Source of the DNA: an uncultured Eubacterium sp.
Lineage (GTDB): Bacteria; Bacillota; Clostridia; Lachnospirales; Lachnospiraceae
Reading direction: 5' to 3'
DNA: 64,000 bases
Assembly (NCBI GenBank): GCA_947642745.1
Contig: CANRTU010000001.1
Location: 1-64,000, forward strand
The notes under the pieces are model-generated. The model did not search any database. It saw only the letters and a list, made by a program, of their open reading frames with translations, and was not told where the DNA came from. Both the position numbers and the translations under genes were made by a program. This document shows positions 10,015 to 20,515 of the stretch, one piece after another. How positions within the stretch are numbered: the stretch's first letter is position 1; every line of letters starts with the position of its first letter.

Positions 10015-10692
10015 TTATATGCGCCGGAACGCACTTTCAAAAGCTTCTGCGTAACTGCTGCCTGACTGACTGCCACGCCAGGCCGCAAGACCTGTCAGCG
10101 CTTCTCTGCTGCGGGGATGCGGATACTCACGCATGACGCCCCGGTACATGGAAAGCGCTTCTATTTTTTTATGTATGCCTTCTTTGCCGATTTCCACAAA
10201 CGTATTGGGACAAAATCCCCTGGATGAACTGTCCATTCCCCATTCTGTAGCGGAGGGCACTTCCATATAAAGCAATTCCCTGAATGGTTTCATTCCGCTT
10301 TTACGCTGAAACAGACGGACAGCGGCCTGACATGCGAAGGATGTGTGTACATGATCGTTATTCAGATCTGCCGGATGATGGGTAAAAACTGTATCTGCGC
10401 CAGTATCCATAATAGCCTGTTCAATAAACTGTACAAGTTCCAGATGCGGAACCGTATTGAACTGTATATTTGGAAAATCGCCAGAAATCTGGCGCTTTAC
10501 TCCCAGCAGAGCCAGACACTTTCCAGTATCCACAGCCAGTTCCTGATCAGAAGGACGATACGCCCTTGCGTCAGCTTTACCTGAAAGAATACATACACTG
10601 ACTTCTTTTTGTTGCCTGGCCAGTATATGTATGGTCCCTCCCGCACCCAGCACTTCATCATCCGGATGTGCGGCTACAATTAAAAAGGACAT
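10015..10692 (-). CDS. PIG-L family deacetylase
   Basis: AAHPDDEVLGAGGTI, DTVFTHHPADLNNDHVHT. Confidence 0.95.
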   Translation of the reverse strand: MSFLIVAAHPDDEVLGAGGTIHILARQQKEVSVCILSGKADARAYRPSDQELAVDTGKCLALLGVKRQISGDFPNIQFNTVPHLELVQFIEQAIMDTGADTVFTHHPADLNNDHVHTSFACQAAVRLFQRKSGMKPFRELLYMEVPSATEWGMDSSSRGFCPNTFVEIGKEGIHKKIEALSMYRGVMREYPHPRSREALTGLAAWRGSQSGSSYAEAFESAFRRI

Positions 10693-10782
10693 ATTCCCGC
10701 TCCTTTCAAAACAACACCATAATACCTGTCAGCTCCAGATACTGACAGCCTGCCGGAAGCAACATACATACACTGATTTATA

Positions 10783-11751
10783 TCACTTCCTGCAGAGTTT
10801 TCTTACTTTTTTATGTATTCTGCCGCCACGTGTTTCGTTATCTGTATGTACATGTCCTGCTCCGCTGTCTGTTACAATCCAGCCGTCACATGAAAATAAC
10901 TCTGCGGTTCCTGTATACGGCAGATTAGGACAAATAACTACTTTGTCCGGACCAGTATTCAGATATGCTCCCCAGAAACTAAACGTACTGTTTGTTATAA
11001 TATTATGTCTGCACAGGCTCATTAACTGCATATCCCGGAAACTGTTCTTTCCCCTGTTGCCTTTCACAAACGTAATATTTTTATAACCCCGCAGCTCTTT
11101 CTCCGCATATTCCATGTCATCTGTAAACACAAAAAACTGTGCGTCCGGATTACCATGCCTGATAATATAATCCATTGCCCGCCGGTAATAATCCATACCC
11201 GGCGTACGTATCCCGGCAGTCAGGTAATCGCCTCTGCGAATATGCAGGGAAACTGAATTTTCCTGCTGTATCCGCCCGGCATATACCAGATTATGCTCTT
11301 CACACACAGGTGGAAACCGGAACGTCTTTAATATTTCTTCTCTCATATCATCAAAATACCTGTAATTCGCAAATACACCATACAGATAATAAGAATTTTC
11401 AGGTACCAGCGAAAAGAAACGTTCTTCGTATTTTGTAAAATCTGTCTGGGCCAGAAAAGTATTCCGGTATTTTCCCGACAGAGCACCCAGCTTTCTGTAA
11501 CACCGTCTGGCCAGACGCCAGTTTTCTCCCGGAAGACACAAACCGGTCAGTTTTTTTATCTCCCGTGCGGAAGCCTGCTTTTCCTTTATTCCGAAAACAG
11601 CTTCTAATTCATACCCGTTATGGGCCGGTTCAGACACGTTGCTGATATCCAGTTTCAGTTCACAACCCGGATATACACTTTTTATTTTTGACGCAAAGGC
11701 ATATTCAAACATCTGATTGCCCAGACCGCCGCCTATGCTGATAATAATCAC
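10783..11751 (-). CDS. Alpha-1,2-fucosyltransferase (GT11)
   Basis: GGLGNQMFEYAFA, SLHIRRGDYL, TNSTFSFWGAYLN. Confidence 0.93.
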   Translation of the reverse strand: MIIISIGGGLGNQMFEYAFASKIKSVYPGCELKLDISNVSEPAHNGYELEAVFGIKEKQASAREIKKLTGLCLPGENWRLARRCYRKLGALSGKYRNTFLAQTDFTKYEERFFSLVPENSYYLYGVFANYRYFDDMREEILKTFRFPPVCEEHNLVYAGRIQQENSVSLHIRRGDYLTAGIRTPGMDYYRRAMDYIIRHGNPDAQFFVFTDDMEYAEKELRGYKNITFVKGNRGKNSFRDMQLMSLCRHNIITNSTFSFWGAYLNTGPDKVVICPNLPYTGTAELFSCDGWIVTDSGAGHVHTDNETRGGRIHKKVRKLCRK

Positions 11752-13250
11752 CGCTTACCTCCCCTGAACCGTTTAGTTATTCTCAAAAATCCCACCCATA
11801 CTTTTCTGATCACAGGACATATATCTGACATAAATATCTCATACCGGCATACCCATAAAACACCTGCGTATAATAAAGCTCCGCCGGCACACGACAGAAC
11901 AAATCCCAGCCAGAAAGACATATGTATCTGCCTTAATAATATGCACCAGACCACAATCAGGAAACATCCTGCCACCGGAGGTCCCAGATTTTCTTTCATA
12001 CTCCCGATATTTATTTCCTTTCTGACCCTGAGATACAGCATCAGAAAAATAATAAAGTGGGAAATCAGGGTAGTAACTGCTGCCAGCGCAGCTCCATACC
12101 CGGGAATCAGAAACAGGTTGAGGAAAAAATTTACAACTGCCGCCGCCATACATGCCTGTAAAAAATATTTTTCTCTTTGGGAAGGCAGCATAATTATATT
12201 TCCCAGAAACTGTCCTCCGGCCAGCCCGATCAGATGAGCTGCCATAAGAATGACAAGATACCGGGATGCACAGACATACTCTTTTCCGCCAGCAATATAC
12301 ATAATCTCTTCTGACATAACGATTGTTCCTGTGATACATGGCATTCCCAGACCCATTGTATATTGAAAATTCATCCGCAACAGACTGCTGAGCGCCGGAC
12401 CATCTTTTCCGGCAAAAGCCCTGGATACTTCCGGCAGCATTACCCACATGATAGAACAGACCAGCTGCATAATTGTACTGCTGATCTTTACAGCTGTGCT
12501 GTACAGTCCGGCTTCATAGTCGCCACGCATCATGCCAAGCATTGTGATATCCGTATTCCCAAAAATCGTCTGGGCCAGCAGCATTGCAAACATTGTAAAA
12601 ACTGGTACCCTGTGTTTTTTCCACTTCATGTCCCATGTAAATCTTACCCTGCAGTATTTTTTGCGGTAAAACAGATTCATGATATTTGCGCCACCGCCAG
12701 ATACCAGGGTAAGAACCACAGACCTGATATAATCCTGCGGCTGTCTTACAATCAGAAAAAGAGCCATAAATGAAAACAGCTGGAATATAAAGGTACGTAT
12801 CGTAATATACCGGAAGTCTCCCATTGCGTTATTCATCCAGTCCGCTCCCAGCGTCGTCAGCAAAATCCCGGCACTCTGGATTAATATAAGCGTCTGGTAC
12901 GGCCTCAGACTTTTAAACACGAAAAGCGAAGCCCACAAAAGCAGATATGAAACGGCCGTAGTACAGATATTAATGGAAAAGAGCTGCCCCGCAACAGTGC
13001 CAAACCTGTCGGGATCACCACGGACTGCCGCACATTCACGGATCGCATATGCCGGAAGACCAAGGGAAGCCACCAGCGAAAAGTAGCTGACAAAAGTACT
13101 GCTGAAATGGCATTTTCCGACATATTCCGGAGTAAGCACACGGGATAAATATGGAAATGTAAGCAGAGGAAACACAATTCCCGAACAGGTCTTAATCATA
13201 TTGTACACGGTATTTTTCCTGATATGGTTGTTCACATGGACTGATTTCAT
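11748..13250 (-). CDS. Oligosaccharide flippase (Wzx-like, MOP superfamily)
   Basis: About 500 aa polytopic; NTVYNMIKTCSGIVFPLLTFPYLSRVLTPEYVG N-terminus. Confidence 0.93.
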   Translation of the reverse strand: MKSVHVNNHIRKNTVYNMIKTCSGIVFPLLTFPYLSRVLTPEYVGKCHFSSTFVSYFSLVASLGLPAYAIRECAAVRGDPDRFGTVAGQLFSINICTTAVSYLLLWASLFVFKSLRPYQTLILIQSAGILLTTLGADWMNNAMGDFRYITIRTFIFQLFSFMALFLIVRQPQDYIRSVVLTLVSGGGANIMNLFYRKKYCRVRFTWDMKWKKHRVPVFTMFAMLLAQTIFGNTDITMLGMMRGDYEAGLYSTAVKISSTIMQLVCSIMWVMLPEVSRAFAGKDGPALSSLLRMNFQYTMGLGMPCITGTIVMSEEIMYIAGGKEYVCASRYLVILMAAHLIGLAGGQFLGNIIMLPSQREKYFLQACMAAAVVNFFLNLFLIPGYGAALAAVTTLISHFIIFLMLYLRVRKEINIGSMKENLGPPVAGCFLIVVWCILLRQIHMSFWLGFVLSCAGGALLYAGVLWVCRYEIFMSDICPVIRKVWVGFLRITKRFRGGKR

Positions 13251-13271
13251 GGACTGACCTGCCTTTTCACT

Positions 13272-14438
13272 TCAGGCATATGCCTGGCTGCGCCACTCAT
13301 ATATCCATTCCAGCCACTGATACTCATGTATTTCATCCGGTTCCAGCATCATCCCTTCTGTCCATTCATTCCAGGCATTGACCAGCACATACTCACATGC
13401 CCTGATCTGATCCATATATTCAAAGAACGTGTCTTTGCATGGCGGGGAGATTACATGTCCCCGTACGGCATAGCGGGGAGTATTGTCCCAGCTGAAAAAG
13501 ACTCCTGGTATCTCATTCCCGGCATAGCTACGGGATCTCATGTACTTATAACATCTCTCACCATCAAATCTGACCAGAAACCTGGTATATCCTGCGTTTG
13601 CCAGCGTCTGTCTGACATTTCTGACCAGACGTTCCAGTGAATACATCGTGTCCTGCCTTATCTGCCGCATACATAAATCCGGCTCCCTGTAATGAAGACA
13701 GGATTCCACACCGGGAATTTCCTCAGACGGACGGATCCCCTGTTTACATATCTGAGCCGTTTCAATCAGATAAATACCGTCAAACCCGCTTTCCCTGCAC
13801 CTTAAGTTAAAATACCCCATCATGGCTTTATAACAGGCAAAATCAGTACGAAACATCATAAATAACGGTTTATTATTTCTTTTCTCATAACGCCTGTCTT
13901 TAAAAAATGGCAGCAGATACTGAAAGTGAGCCTCCCAGTCACTGCTATCCCCATATTCCTGTTTCATCAGTATATCGTTTTTTCCATTCCAGGTCCTGGC
14001 CCAGGAATGATTTGCCCAGCAGAAAAAGAAAGGCTGGTCTATTTCTTTCCAGTTTAATAAATTTTCCGCAGGTTTTTGCAGTAACAGACGTCCGGTAAAA
14101 TAATAGTGATAATATACAAGCCCGTCAATCCGGAACCGTTTCATCAGATCCGTCTGCCATTGCACTACTTTTTTATCCAGCAGATTATAATAATTATCAT
14201 GTAATGGTTTTACCGGCTGTCTGTGTCCGGCATAATAAGAACGGGCATTTTTTGCCGTGGTCCATTCGGTAAACCCCTTTCCCCACCACAGATCGTTTTC
14301 TTTTATTGTATGAAATTGTGGCAGAAACATCGCAAATATTCTCAACCAGAAATCACCTCTTTCTTTTTCTCCAAATCTTTGCGGGATGATGCTGTCCGCA
14401 AAGTAAAAAACGACTGTATATTTTTTGATACTGTCCAT
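13272..14438 (-). CDS. WbsX-like (GH99-like) polysaccharide biosynthesis protein
   Basis: IFAMFLPQFHTIKENDLWWGKGFTEW...WANHSWARTWNG; true start probably near 14346. Confidence 0.88.
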   Translation of the reverse strand: MDSIKKYTVVFYFADSIIPQRFGEKERGDFWLRIFAMFLPQFHTIKENDLWWGKGFTEWTTAKNARSYYAGHRQPVKPLHDNYYNLLDKKVVQWQTDLMKRFRIDGLVYYHYYFTGRLLLQKPAENLLNWKEIDQPFFFCWANHSWARTWNGKNDILMKQEYGDSSDWEAHFQYLLPFFKDRRYEKRNNKPLFMMFRTDFACYKAMMGYFNLRCRESGFDGIYLIETAQICKQGIRPSEEIPGVESCLHYREPDLCMRQIRQDTMYSLERLVRNVRQTLANAGYTRFLVRFDGERCYKYMRSRSYAGNEIPGVFFSWDNTPRYAVRGHVISPPCKDTFFEYMDQIRACEYVLVNAWNEWTEGMMLEPDEIHEYQWLEWIYEWRSQAYA

Positions 14439-15426
14439 ATATTTTCTCAGGTGCGAATCTCCCTGCGTTTCTTACACCTTCTTCAACTAATCGCTGTCTC
14501 AGATCCCTGTCCTTTTCAAGTGTCACAATCGCATTCCTGATACTCTTTATATCATAAGGATCAGCATAAAAGACTGCCCGGCCCCCGATTTCCCGGATAA
14601 TTCCAATATCTCCCGCTATCACAGGCCTTTTCATTACATTCGCTTCCAGTACCGGCAGCCCGTATCCTTCATAAAACGTCGGAAAACATACCACATCACA
14701 ATCCCTGTAGGCTTTTACAACGTCTTCATATGGTATGTCCGTCCGGTTACTATAATCAATATGATACGCTTCCAGTTTCTGAATGTGTTTCTCTTTCAGT
14801 TTACCGATAATATTTAACTTCACATCCAGTCCCCGGACCGCTTCAATAGTACCCATAATATTTTTCCGGTCTGCGGTACCGATCTGCAGCACTGTAAACT
14901 TATTCCGCCCCGTTTTTTCTGCCGGCACCAGACGGTCGTCATAGGAATTATAAATTATTTTCATCCCGCCGGATCTGCATGTCCCAACATGTTCTGTATA
15001 TTCCCTGCATGTCTGTCCGGACACAAACGTAATATAATCCGCAAAATATTTAGACGGGGTAATGCCTGTGGCAATACGCACAAACCGGTATAAAGCGTTA
15101 CGACTGGCATATCTGGTCCCAAGATCGTGATAAGTAATTATCCGCTTACCGCCAGACAGAAACGGTAACAGATAGGCTTCTCCCGGAGATACAATATGAT
15201 AGACAGGCGCCCTTAATGTTCTGGCAAACCTGATATTCTCCCACAGTCCTTTGATTGTTACAGACGCACAGGGACATGTTACAATATCCACATCCAAATA
15301 TCGCTTAATCCGGTTCGCAAATTCTTCAATCGAATTTTCTCCCTCAGGTTTTTTCCTGATAATCAGCAGTGGTTTATGAAACACATTTTTCATCATAACC
15401 CCTTTCAATAAAAGAGTATCCGGCAA
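14353..15426 (-). CDS. Glycosyltransferase family 4
   Basis: FPTFYEGYGLPVLEANVMKRPVIAGD motif; start probably the internal MKNVFHKPLL. Confidence 0.9.
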   Translation of the reverse strand: MPDTLLLKGVMMKNVFHKPLLIIRKKPEGENSIEEFANRIKRYLDVDIVTCPCASVTIKGLWENIRFARTLRAPVYHIVSPGEAYLLPFLSGGKRIITYHDLGTRYASRNALYRFVRIATGITPSKYFADYITFVSGQTCREYTEHVGTCRSGGMKIIYNSYDDRLVPAEKTGRNKFTVLQIGTADRKNIMGTIEAVRGLDVKLNIIGKLKEKHIQKLEAYHIDYSNRTDIPYEDVVKAYRDCDVVCFPTFYEGYGLPVLEANVMKRPVIAGDIGIIREIGGRAVFYADPYDIKSIRNAIVTLEKDRDLRQRLVEEGVRNAGRFAPEKIYGQYQKIYSRFLLCGQHHPAKIWRKRKR

Positions 15427-15455
15427 AACAGATACTCTGCCTGCCAGAAGGCAAT
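15409..15455 (+). repeat. Family A repeat, degenerate copy
   Basis: aaaagagtatccggcaaaacagatactctgcctgccagaagg between two glycan genes. Confidence 0.5.
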
Positions 15456-15494
15456 TGCTTTATAGAACATAATTTCCTAATTAAGTAAAAAAGA

Positions 15495-16613
15495 TTAATA
15501 AATAAGGTTAATAGAATTGCCCGCATTAAAAAATACATGCCTCATAAAAATATAAGTACAAAGCAGCAGAAAAACAATCAGGCAGGCAAATCTGTTTATT
15601 TTTATATTCTGGTCTTCCAGATTCAGGGAAGCTGACAGAATAACGGACGCCAGCAGCATGGAATTAAATCTGGAAAGAACTGTCATGGAACTGAACGCTA
15701 TGATGCAAAAATAGCCTGAAATAATATAACTGTAGACAGTCAGACGGATTCTCAGATTTGTATGTTCCGTATTCCCCAAAGCTTTTATTCTGTCAATCCC
15801 CCGCAAAGACAGCCACAAAAATGGCGCATACAGTATTAAACGGCGCAATCCTGCCGGTGTACTGCCAGCATAGCTGGATGTCATTTTTAACACCCTGCCC
15901 TGCAGGGAAGGTATAATCACAGCCACAGATTCCGCCAGTCTCACCGGACCGATAACAGATACGATACAGGATAACAAAACCGCTGTTAAAAGAAATATTT
16001 TCGTATAACGTTTTCTTCCTTTGCCTGACCAGCAGATTATCAGTGGCAAAAATCCAATGCATCCGGCAGCATGAAACACAGAAGCGGCCAGCAGTGTAAT
16101 AACTGAGCGGACTATTTTTTTATTTACAATATTTCTGATATTATAAAATACCAGGGCGCAGGCCGTACCATGTCTGATGATGCATATTTCATTCAGAAAA
16201 AAATAGCATGACACATAGACAAACAGTGATAAAAACCTGTACCGTGCATACTGTAAAATCACAGACCGGTATAATACAATCGCTAATGACGCCAGAACCG
16301 CAAACATCACATGATAGGACAAATGAAATGTTTTCACAATACTCCCGATAAGAATCATACCAGGCTCATACCAGGCGTTTAGTATCTGATGGGGGCTGAT
16401 TTCCCTTAGTCCTGGAATTGTTTTAAAATACTGTATGTAATTATTAGTATCAAATGTGGTCTGTTCAGTTTTCATTGCGGCAGTCAGAATCAGAAATATA
16501 CAGATAAAATTAAACCATCTTATTTTATTTTTTTCTGAAACTCTGTCCGTAAAATCCAGACGGACCGATCCCATGGATAGTAAAAAAATAAATACAATCA
16601 AATATACCGACAT
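15495..16613 (-). CDS. EpsG family polysaccharide polymerase (Wzy-like)
   Basis: Polytopic; QTTFDTNNYIQYFKTI and HGTACALVF features of EpsG proteins. Confidence 0.85.
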   Translation of the reverse strand: MSVYLIVFIFLLSMGSVRLDFTDRVSEKNKIRWFNFICIFLILTAAMKTEQTTFDTNNYIQYFKTIPGLREISPHQILNAWYEPGMILIGSIVKTFHLSYHVMFAVLASLAIVLYRSVILQYARYRFLSLFVYVSCYFFLNEICIIRHGTACALVFYNIRNIVNKKIVRSVITLLAASVFHAAGCIGFLPLIICWSGKGRKRYTKIFLLTAVLLSCIVSVIGPVRLAESVAVIIPSLQGRVLKMTSSYAGSTPAGLRRLILYAPFLWLSLRGIDRIKALGNTEHTNLRIRLTVYSYIISGYFCIIAFSSMTVLSRFNSMLLASVILSASLNLEDQNIKINRFACLIVFLLLCTYIFMRHVFFNAGNSINLIY

Positions 16614-16652
16614 ATATCCGCTCTCCGATTTTTCAGGTTTCAGCAGCTCCGG

Positions 16653-17897
16653 TCAGTGGCCAGCCGCATCCGGTTCCCTGCCATACTTAGTCTTATCACA
16701 GAATAAAAACTCAAATAACCCGATATTACTTAATTCTATCCTGTCTTCACTGATCCGCTGCGCTATCCGCAATCTGTCCCGGTACCTGCTCCGTTCCACC
16801 GGATCTGTCATCAGATTCATTCCCCGGACAATTGAGTCTTTGGAAAACGGATTCACATAACAGGCGCATCCTCCCAGTACCTCCGGAACAGATGTCCCAT
16901 ACGCAGCTACAGACGGGCATAGCCGGAGCGCCGCCTCTAAAACAGGCAGGCCAAATCCTTCACTTTTTGAAGTATATAATAAAAACGCCGCATTCTGGTA
17001 CATACGATCCAGCTTCTGGTCATCCACATATGGCATAAAAATAAGATCATGCCGTCTCACTATCCTTTGCAGACGCAGGCATTTTACTATATTTCCTGTG
17101 ATTTCCCGTTCTGTTCCCACAACTATCAGTTTAAGTGGTTTTGGATTATACTCATAATATTTTTTGTATGCGGCCAGTGTCCTGGCCAGATTTTTTTCTT
17201 CCCGGTTTCCACTGACAAACAGCATATATGTATCTGCGCAATCCTGTTTTGTCTGCCCTGCTTTGTCGTGGTTCCATACATTCTGATACTGCAAAAATAC
17301 CGCTGGCAACTCCACTTTCAGACTGGCAAGCATACCCAGTGTATAAGCGGAAACAGTGACCACCGCATCACAATAAGACACATATTTTCTAATCCGGTAT
17401 CTGTACACCAGTCTTTTTACCGGAAGCAGTATGACAGCCTCTGTAAGGGCCATGATTTTTCCACTACAGCTCCTTTTATAAAGAAAATCATACATATCCC
17501 ATTTTGTATCCATTAACCTGAGCCCGTGGATCGTCAGTATCAGCCTTACATTCTGCTGCCTGAGTTTCTTTAACAGCGGATATTCTTTGATTCCCAATAA
17601 TGGCAGAAAGAGAACCGCACCGTTTTCAAAGCGAACACCCTCCAGGGAACGTATTTTTTTAATATGATACACGCCGTCTTTTAATATTTCTTTTTCCAGC
17701 CGGCTGTTGCCTTCATATCCGTCCGGCCACAGTATGACGACCTCATAACAGCATTCTTCTGTTTCCATATACTTTTTCAGATCCGTCAGAAATACTTTCG
17801 TATAATTTGCACCGCCGTGCGCCCGGATTCCTCCCACAGGTACAGAACGTGTATAATCAACATATAATCTCCTGACCGCAGATTTTTTATTTTTCAT
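16653..17897 (-). CDS. Glycosyltransferase family 4
   Basis: LYTSKSEGFGLPVLEAALRLCPSVAAYGTSVPEV. Confidence 0.9.
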   Translation of the reverse strand: MKNKKSAVRRLYVDYTRSVPVGGIRAHGGANYTKVFLTDLKKYMETEECCYEVVILWPDGYEGNSRLEKEILKDGVYHIKKIRSLEGVRFENGAVLFLPLLGIKEYPLLKKLRQQNVRLILTIHGLRLMDTKWDMYDFLYKRSCSGKIMALTEAVILLPVKRLVYRYRIRKYVSYCDAVVTVSAYTLGMLASLKVELPAVFLQYQNVWNHDKAGQTKQDCADTYMLFVSGNREEKNLARTLAAYKKYYEYNPKPLKLIVVGTEREITGNIVKCLRLQRIVRRHDLIFMPYVDDQKLDRMYQNAAFLLYTSKSEGFGLPVLEAALRLCPSVAAYGTSVPEVLGGCACYVNPFSKDSIVRGMNLMTDPVERSRYRDRLRIAQRISEDRIELSNIGLFEFLFCDKTKYGREPDAAGH

Positions 17898-17970
17898 ACC
17901 ATGAACCTCATATATGCTTTTGAAACACAGACTGGATAACCATTTATAATTACAGGTACCACTGACTGCT

Positions 17971-18534
17971 TTAAGGTATTCTTTTTATCGGTGCTATGTG
18001 GCTTTCCCGCTTCTGATAAAGTATATAACCGGATGGAATACGACCTTTCACCACACTCCCGGCAGCAATCACCGAATGACTGCCAATCACTGTGCCCCGC
18101 AATATAACCGTACCAGCCCCGATCCAGGACCCTTCCCCGATCCGTACCGGAGAAGTCCTGAACAACTGTTTCTTCAGTCCGCCTTTTACTTTATAATCAT
18201 GATCGTGATCGTAAATCAGCACACCCGGCCCAAACTGTACATCATCTTCAATTGTAATATTGTCATGACACACAACCATGCAGTTATGATTAATCGAAAC
18301 ATTATTTCCAATAGAAAGCGTTCCGTTTCTCCTTACCCTGATTCTGGCTCCGCCCCGCATCCTGAACCTTTTCCCGAGTCTGACCCTGGCAGATTTATCT
18401 ATAGTAAATTCTGTAAAAGGCGATACCGCACAGACCATGGAAGCCATGAATCCGCGGCCATGTATAATCCTGTTTAACATTATTTTTATCATACCGGCTG
18501 GTACACAGATACCTGCCCTGATATACCGATTCAT
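17971..18534 (-). CDS. Hexapeptide-repeat acyltransferase
   Basis: IGNNVSINHNCMVVCHDNITIEDDVQFGPGVLIYDHDHDY, IGEGSWIGAGTVILRGTVIGSHSVIAAGSVV. Confidence 0.93.
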   Translation of the reverse strand: MNRYIRAGICVPAGMIKIMLNRIIHGRGFMASMVCAVSPFTEFTIDKSARVRLGKRFRMRGGARIRVRRNGTLSIGNNVSINHNCMVVCHDNITIEDDVQFGPGVLIYDHDHDYKVKGGLKKQLFRTSPVRIGEGSWIGAGTVILRGTVIGSHSVIAAGSVVKGRIPSGYILYQKRESHIAPIKRIP

Positions 18535-20462
18535 TCATCCCGCCCCGCAATCTGTCTGATTTCCTTCATGTACGCATTTATGACAATCATTCTGTCGAAC
18601 TCCTGCTCCACTTTCCTGCGGGCAGACAGTCCCATTTCTTTTTTCCGCTCCAGAGGCAGGAGGATAAATCTTTCCAGACTGTCGTATAAGGCCCCGGCAT
18701 CCTTTACCGGAACGATCAGCCCTGTTACCCCGTCTTCCACAACATCCCTGCAACCCGCATGATCTGTGGTAATTGCCGGACGGCCGGACGCACAGGCTTC
18801 CAGCAGGACATTGGAAATGCCTTCCGGATAATAGGAAGGATGCACAATACAGTTCATATCTTCCAGAAATCCTCCTACATCATCTATCATGCCATGACAG
18901 ACTGCCACTTCTCTGTATCTGAGACTTTCAAAACGCTTCTGGTAATCCTTCTCGCAAAATCCACAGATATGGAACTCCGTATCCGGATATTTTGCCTTTA
19001 TACGTACTGCTGCCTCCAGCAGCTCTTCAATTCCCTTTTCCCGGAGAATTCTGGAAATAAACACAAATTTGCATTCCTTATGTACCGGATATTCCCGGAC
19101 ATAAAACCGTGTAAAACTGACCCCGGACCCGGGGATTCTTATCATTTTCTGATTATCCGCAATTCTGTTTTCAACCAGAAATTTCCCGTTTTCTTTATTC
19201 TGTACAAATATACGTGCAGCCCGTCTCAGACCCGCACGGTATAAACGCACCGACAGCCATCCTGACAGGCCTCCCCTGTCTGCTGCCGTGCCAAGACCTG
19301 TGACATTGGCAATATAAGGAATATGTAAAGCCGCAGCTATCATTCCTCCATACAGATTGGGCTTCATAGTAAATGTAAGCATCAGATCCGGCTTTAATTT
19401 TACAAGAATAGAGACATAATGCAAAAATAGTCCCGCTTCTTTTACCAGATTCATATTTCTGCGTTCAAACAAAGGTACATCTATAAATTCACATCCGGAT
19501 TCTTTGAGCTTCTCTACTTTCTCACCATACGGAAGAATGAGCACTACCCGGTATCCTTCCATGATAAGACTCTCTAACAGCTCTTTTCTCAAATTATAAG
19601 TCCAGTTGTGATCATTGCTCAGTACCGCAATTGTCTGTACTGTTTTCTTCTCTGTCTGAATAATACTTTCTTTCAGTCCACTTATGCATACAGTATCTGT
19701 TTTTTCATAATACAGATTTCCAAAAACATTTTTAACCAGTCTGGACGGCACTTTATTTAAGATCGCATGAAATACAGGTATAATGATGATCCGTCTGCCA
19801 TGAACCCCGGCAATTGCCCTGGCCATATCAGCTGTATTGACATACTCTGCGTTCTGTGGAAAAAACAATCCGCTCCGTCTCTTCTGAACCAGGTCTGTTG
19901 CAAAAGCGCACAAATTATCAATATAAAGCATTGACCGCCTGTTTGCCGTTTCAGGAAAAAACGGCATATGCAGTACGAACTTTCGCAGTAACTGGTATTT
20001 CCCCTTACATCCTTGTCCATAAATCATCGGCGGACGTATCACTGCGACTTTAAAATCCCGGTCCCTGATTTTCCAGACTGCCCGGTCTGCCTGCAGTTTT
20101 GATTTTCCATAATGGGTCACCGGCCCGGGCCTGGTACTTTTGCGGATCTCTTCTTCCGTCAGTCCATATACGGCCATTGTACTCAGCAGAATAAACTGCC
20201 TTACGCCTGCTTGCTTCGCTTTTCCTGCCACTGCCACTGCCAGATCACGGTTCACGGAATAACAAAGCTTTATATTTTCTTTTGTTTCTTTCTGATGCGT
20301 AATACCCGCCACAAAAAATACCACATCAAATCCGGCAAAATGTGACGATTCGGGTATCAGTCCAATGGCATCCAGTGTTTCTGTTTCAAAAATATCTTTC
20401 ACATATGCGGCAAAACTTGTGCCAATATAACTTCCCGCCCCGACAATTAATACTCTGATCAC
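18531..20462 (-). CDS. Fusion: NAD-dependent epimerase/dehydratase plus glycosyltransferase family 4
   Basis: N-term SDR domain (IVGAGSYIGTSFAAY, VTHYGKSKLQAD, IRPPMIYGQG) and C-term GT4 (HPSYYPEGISNVLLEACASGRPAITTD) in one 643-aa ORF. Confidence 0.92.
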   Translation of the reverse strand: MIRVLIVGAGSYIGTSFAAYVKDIFETETLDAIGLIPESSHFAGFDVVFFVAGITHQKETKENIKLCYSVNRDLAVAVAGKAKQAGVRQFILLSTMAVYGLTEEEIRKSTRPGPVTHYGKSKLQADRAVWKIRDRDFKVAVIRPPMIYGQGCKGKYQLLRKFVLHMPFFPETANRRSMLYIDNLCAFATDLVQKRRSGLFFPQNAEYVNTADMARAIAGVHGRRIIIIPVFHAILNKVPSRLVKNVFGNLYYEKTDTVCISGLKESIIQTEKKTVQTIAVLSNDHNWTYNLRKELLESLIMEGYRVVLILPYGEKVEKLKESGCEFIDVPLFERRNMNLVKEAGLFLHYVSILVKLKPDLMLTFTMKPNLYGGMIAAALHIPYIANVTGLGTAADRGGLSGWLSVRLYRAGLRRAARIFVQNKENGKFLVENRIADNQKMIRIPGSGVSFTRFYVREYPVHKECKFVFISRILREKGIEELLEAAVRIKAKYPDTEFHICGFCEKDYQKRFESLRYREVAVCHGMIDDVGGFLEDMNCIVHPSYYPEGISNVLLEACASGRPAITTDHAGCRDVVEDGVTGLIVPVKDAGALYDSLERFILLPLERKKEMGLSARRKVEQEFDRMIVINAYMKEIRQIAGRDE

Positions 20463-20515
20463 TTTCCCCGCACTCCTTTCATCTGACAGTTTAAATCCCC
20501 GTCAGCTGATCTCCA

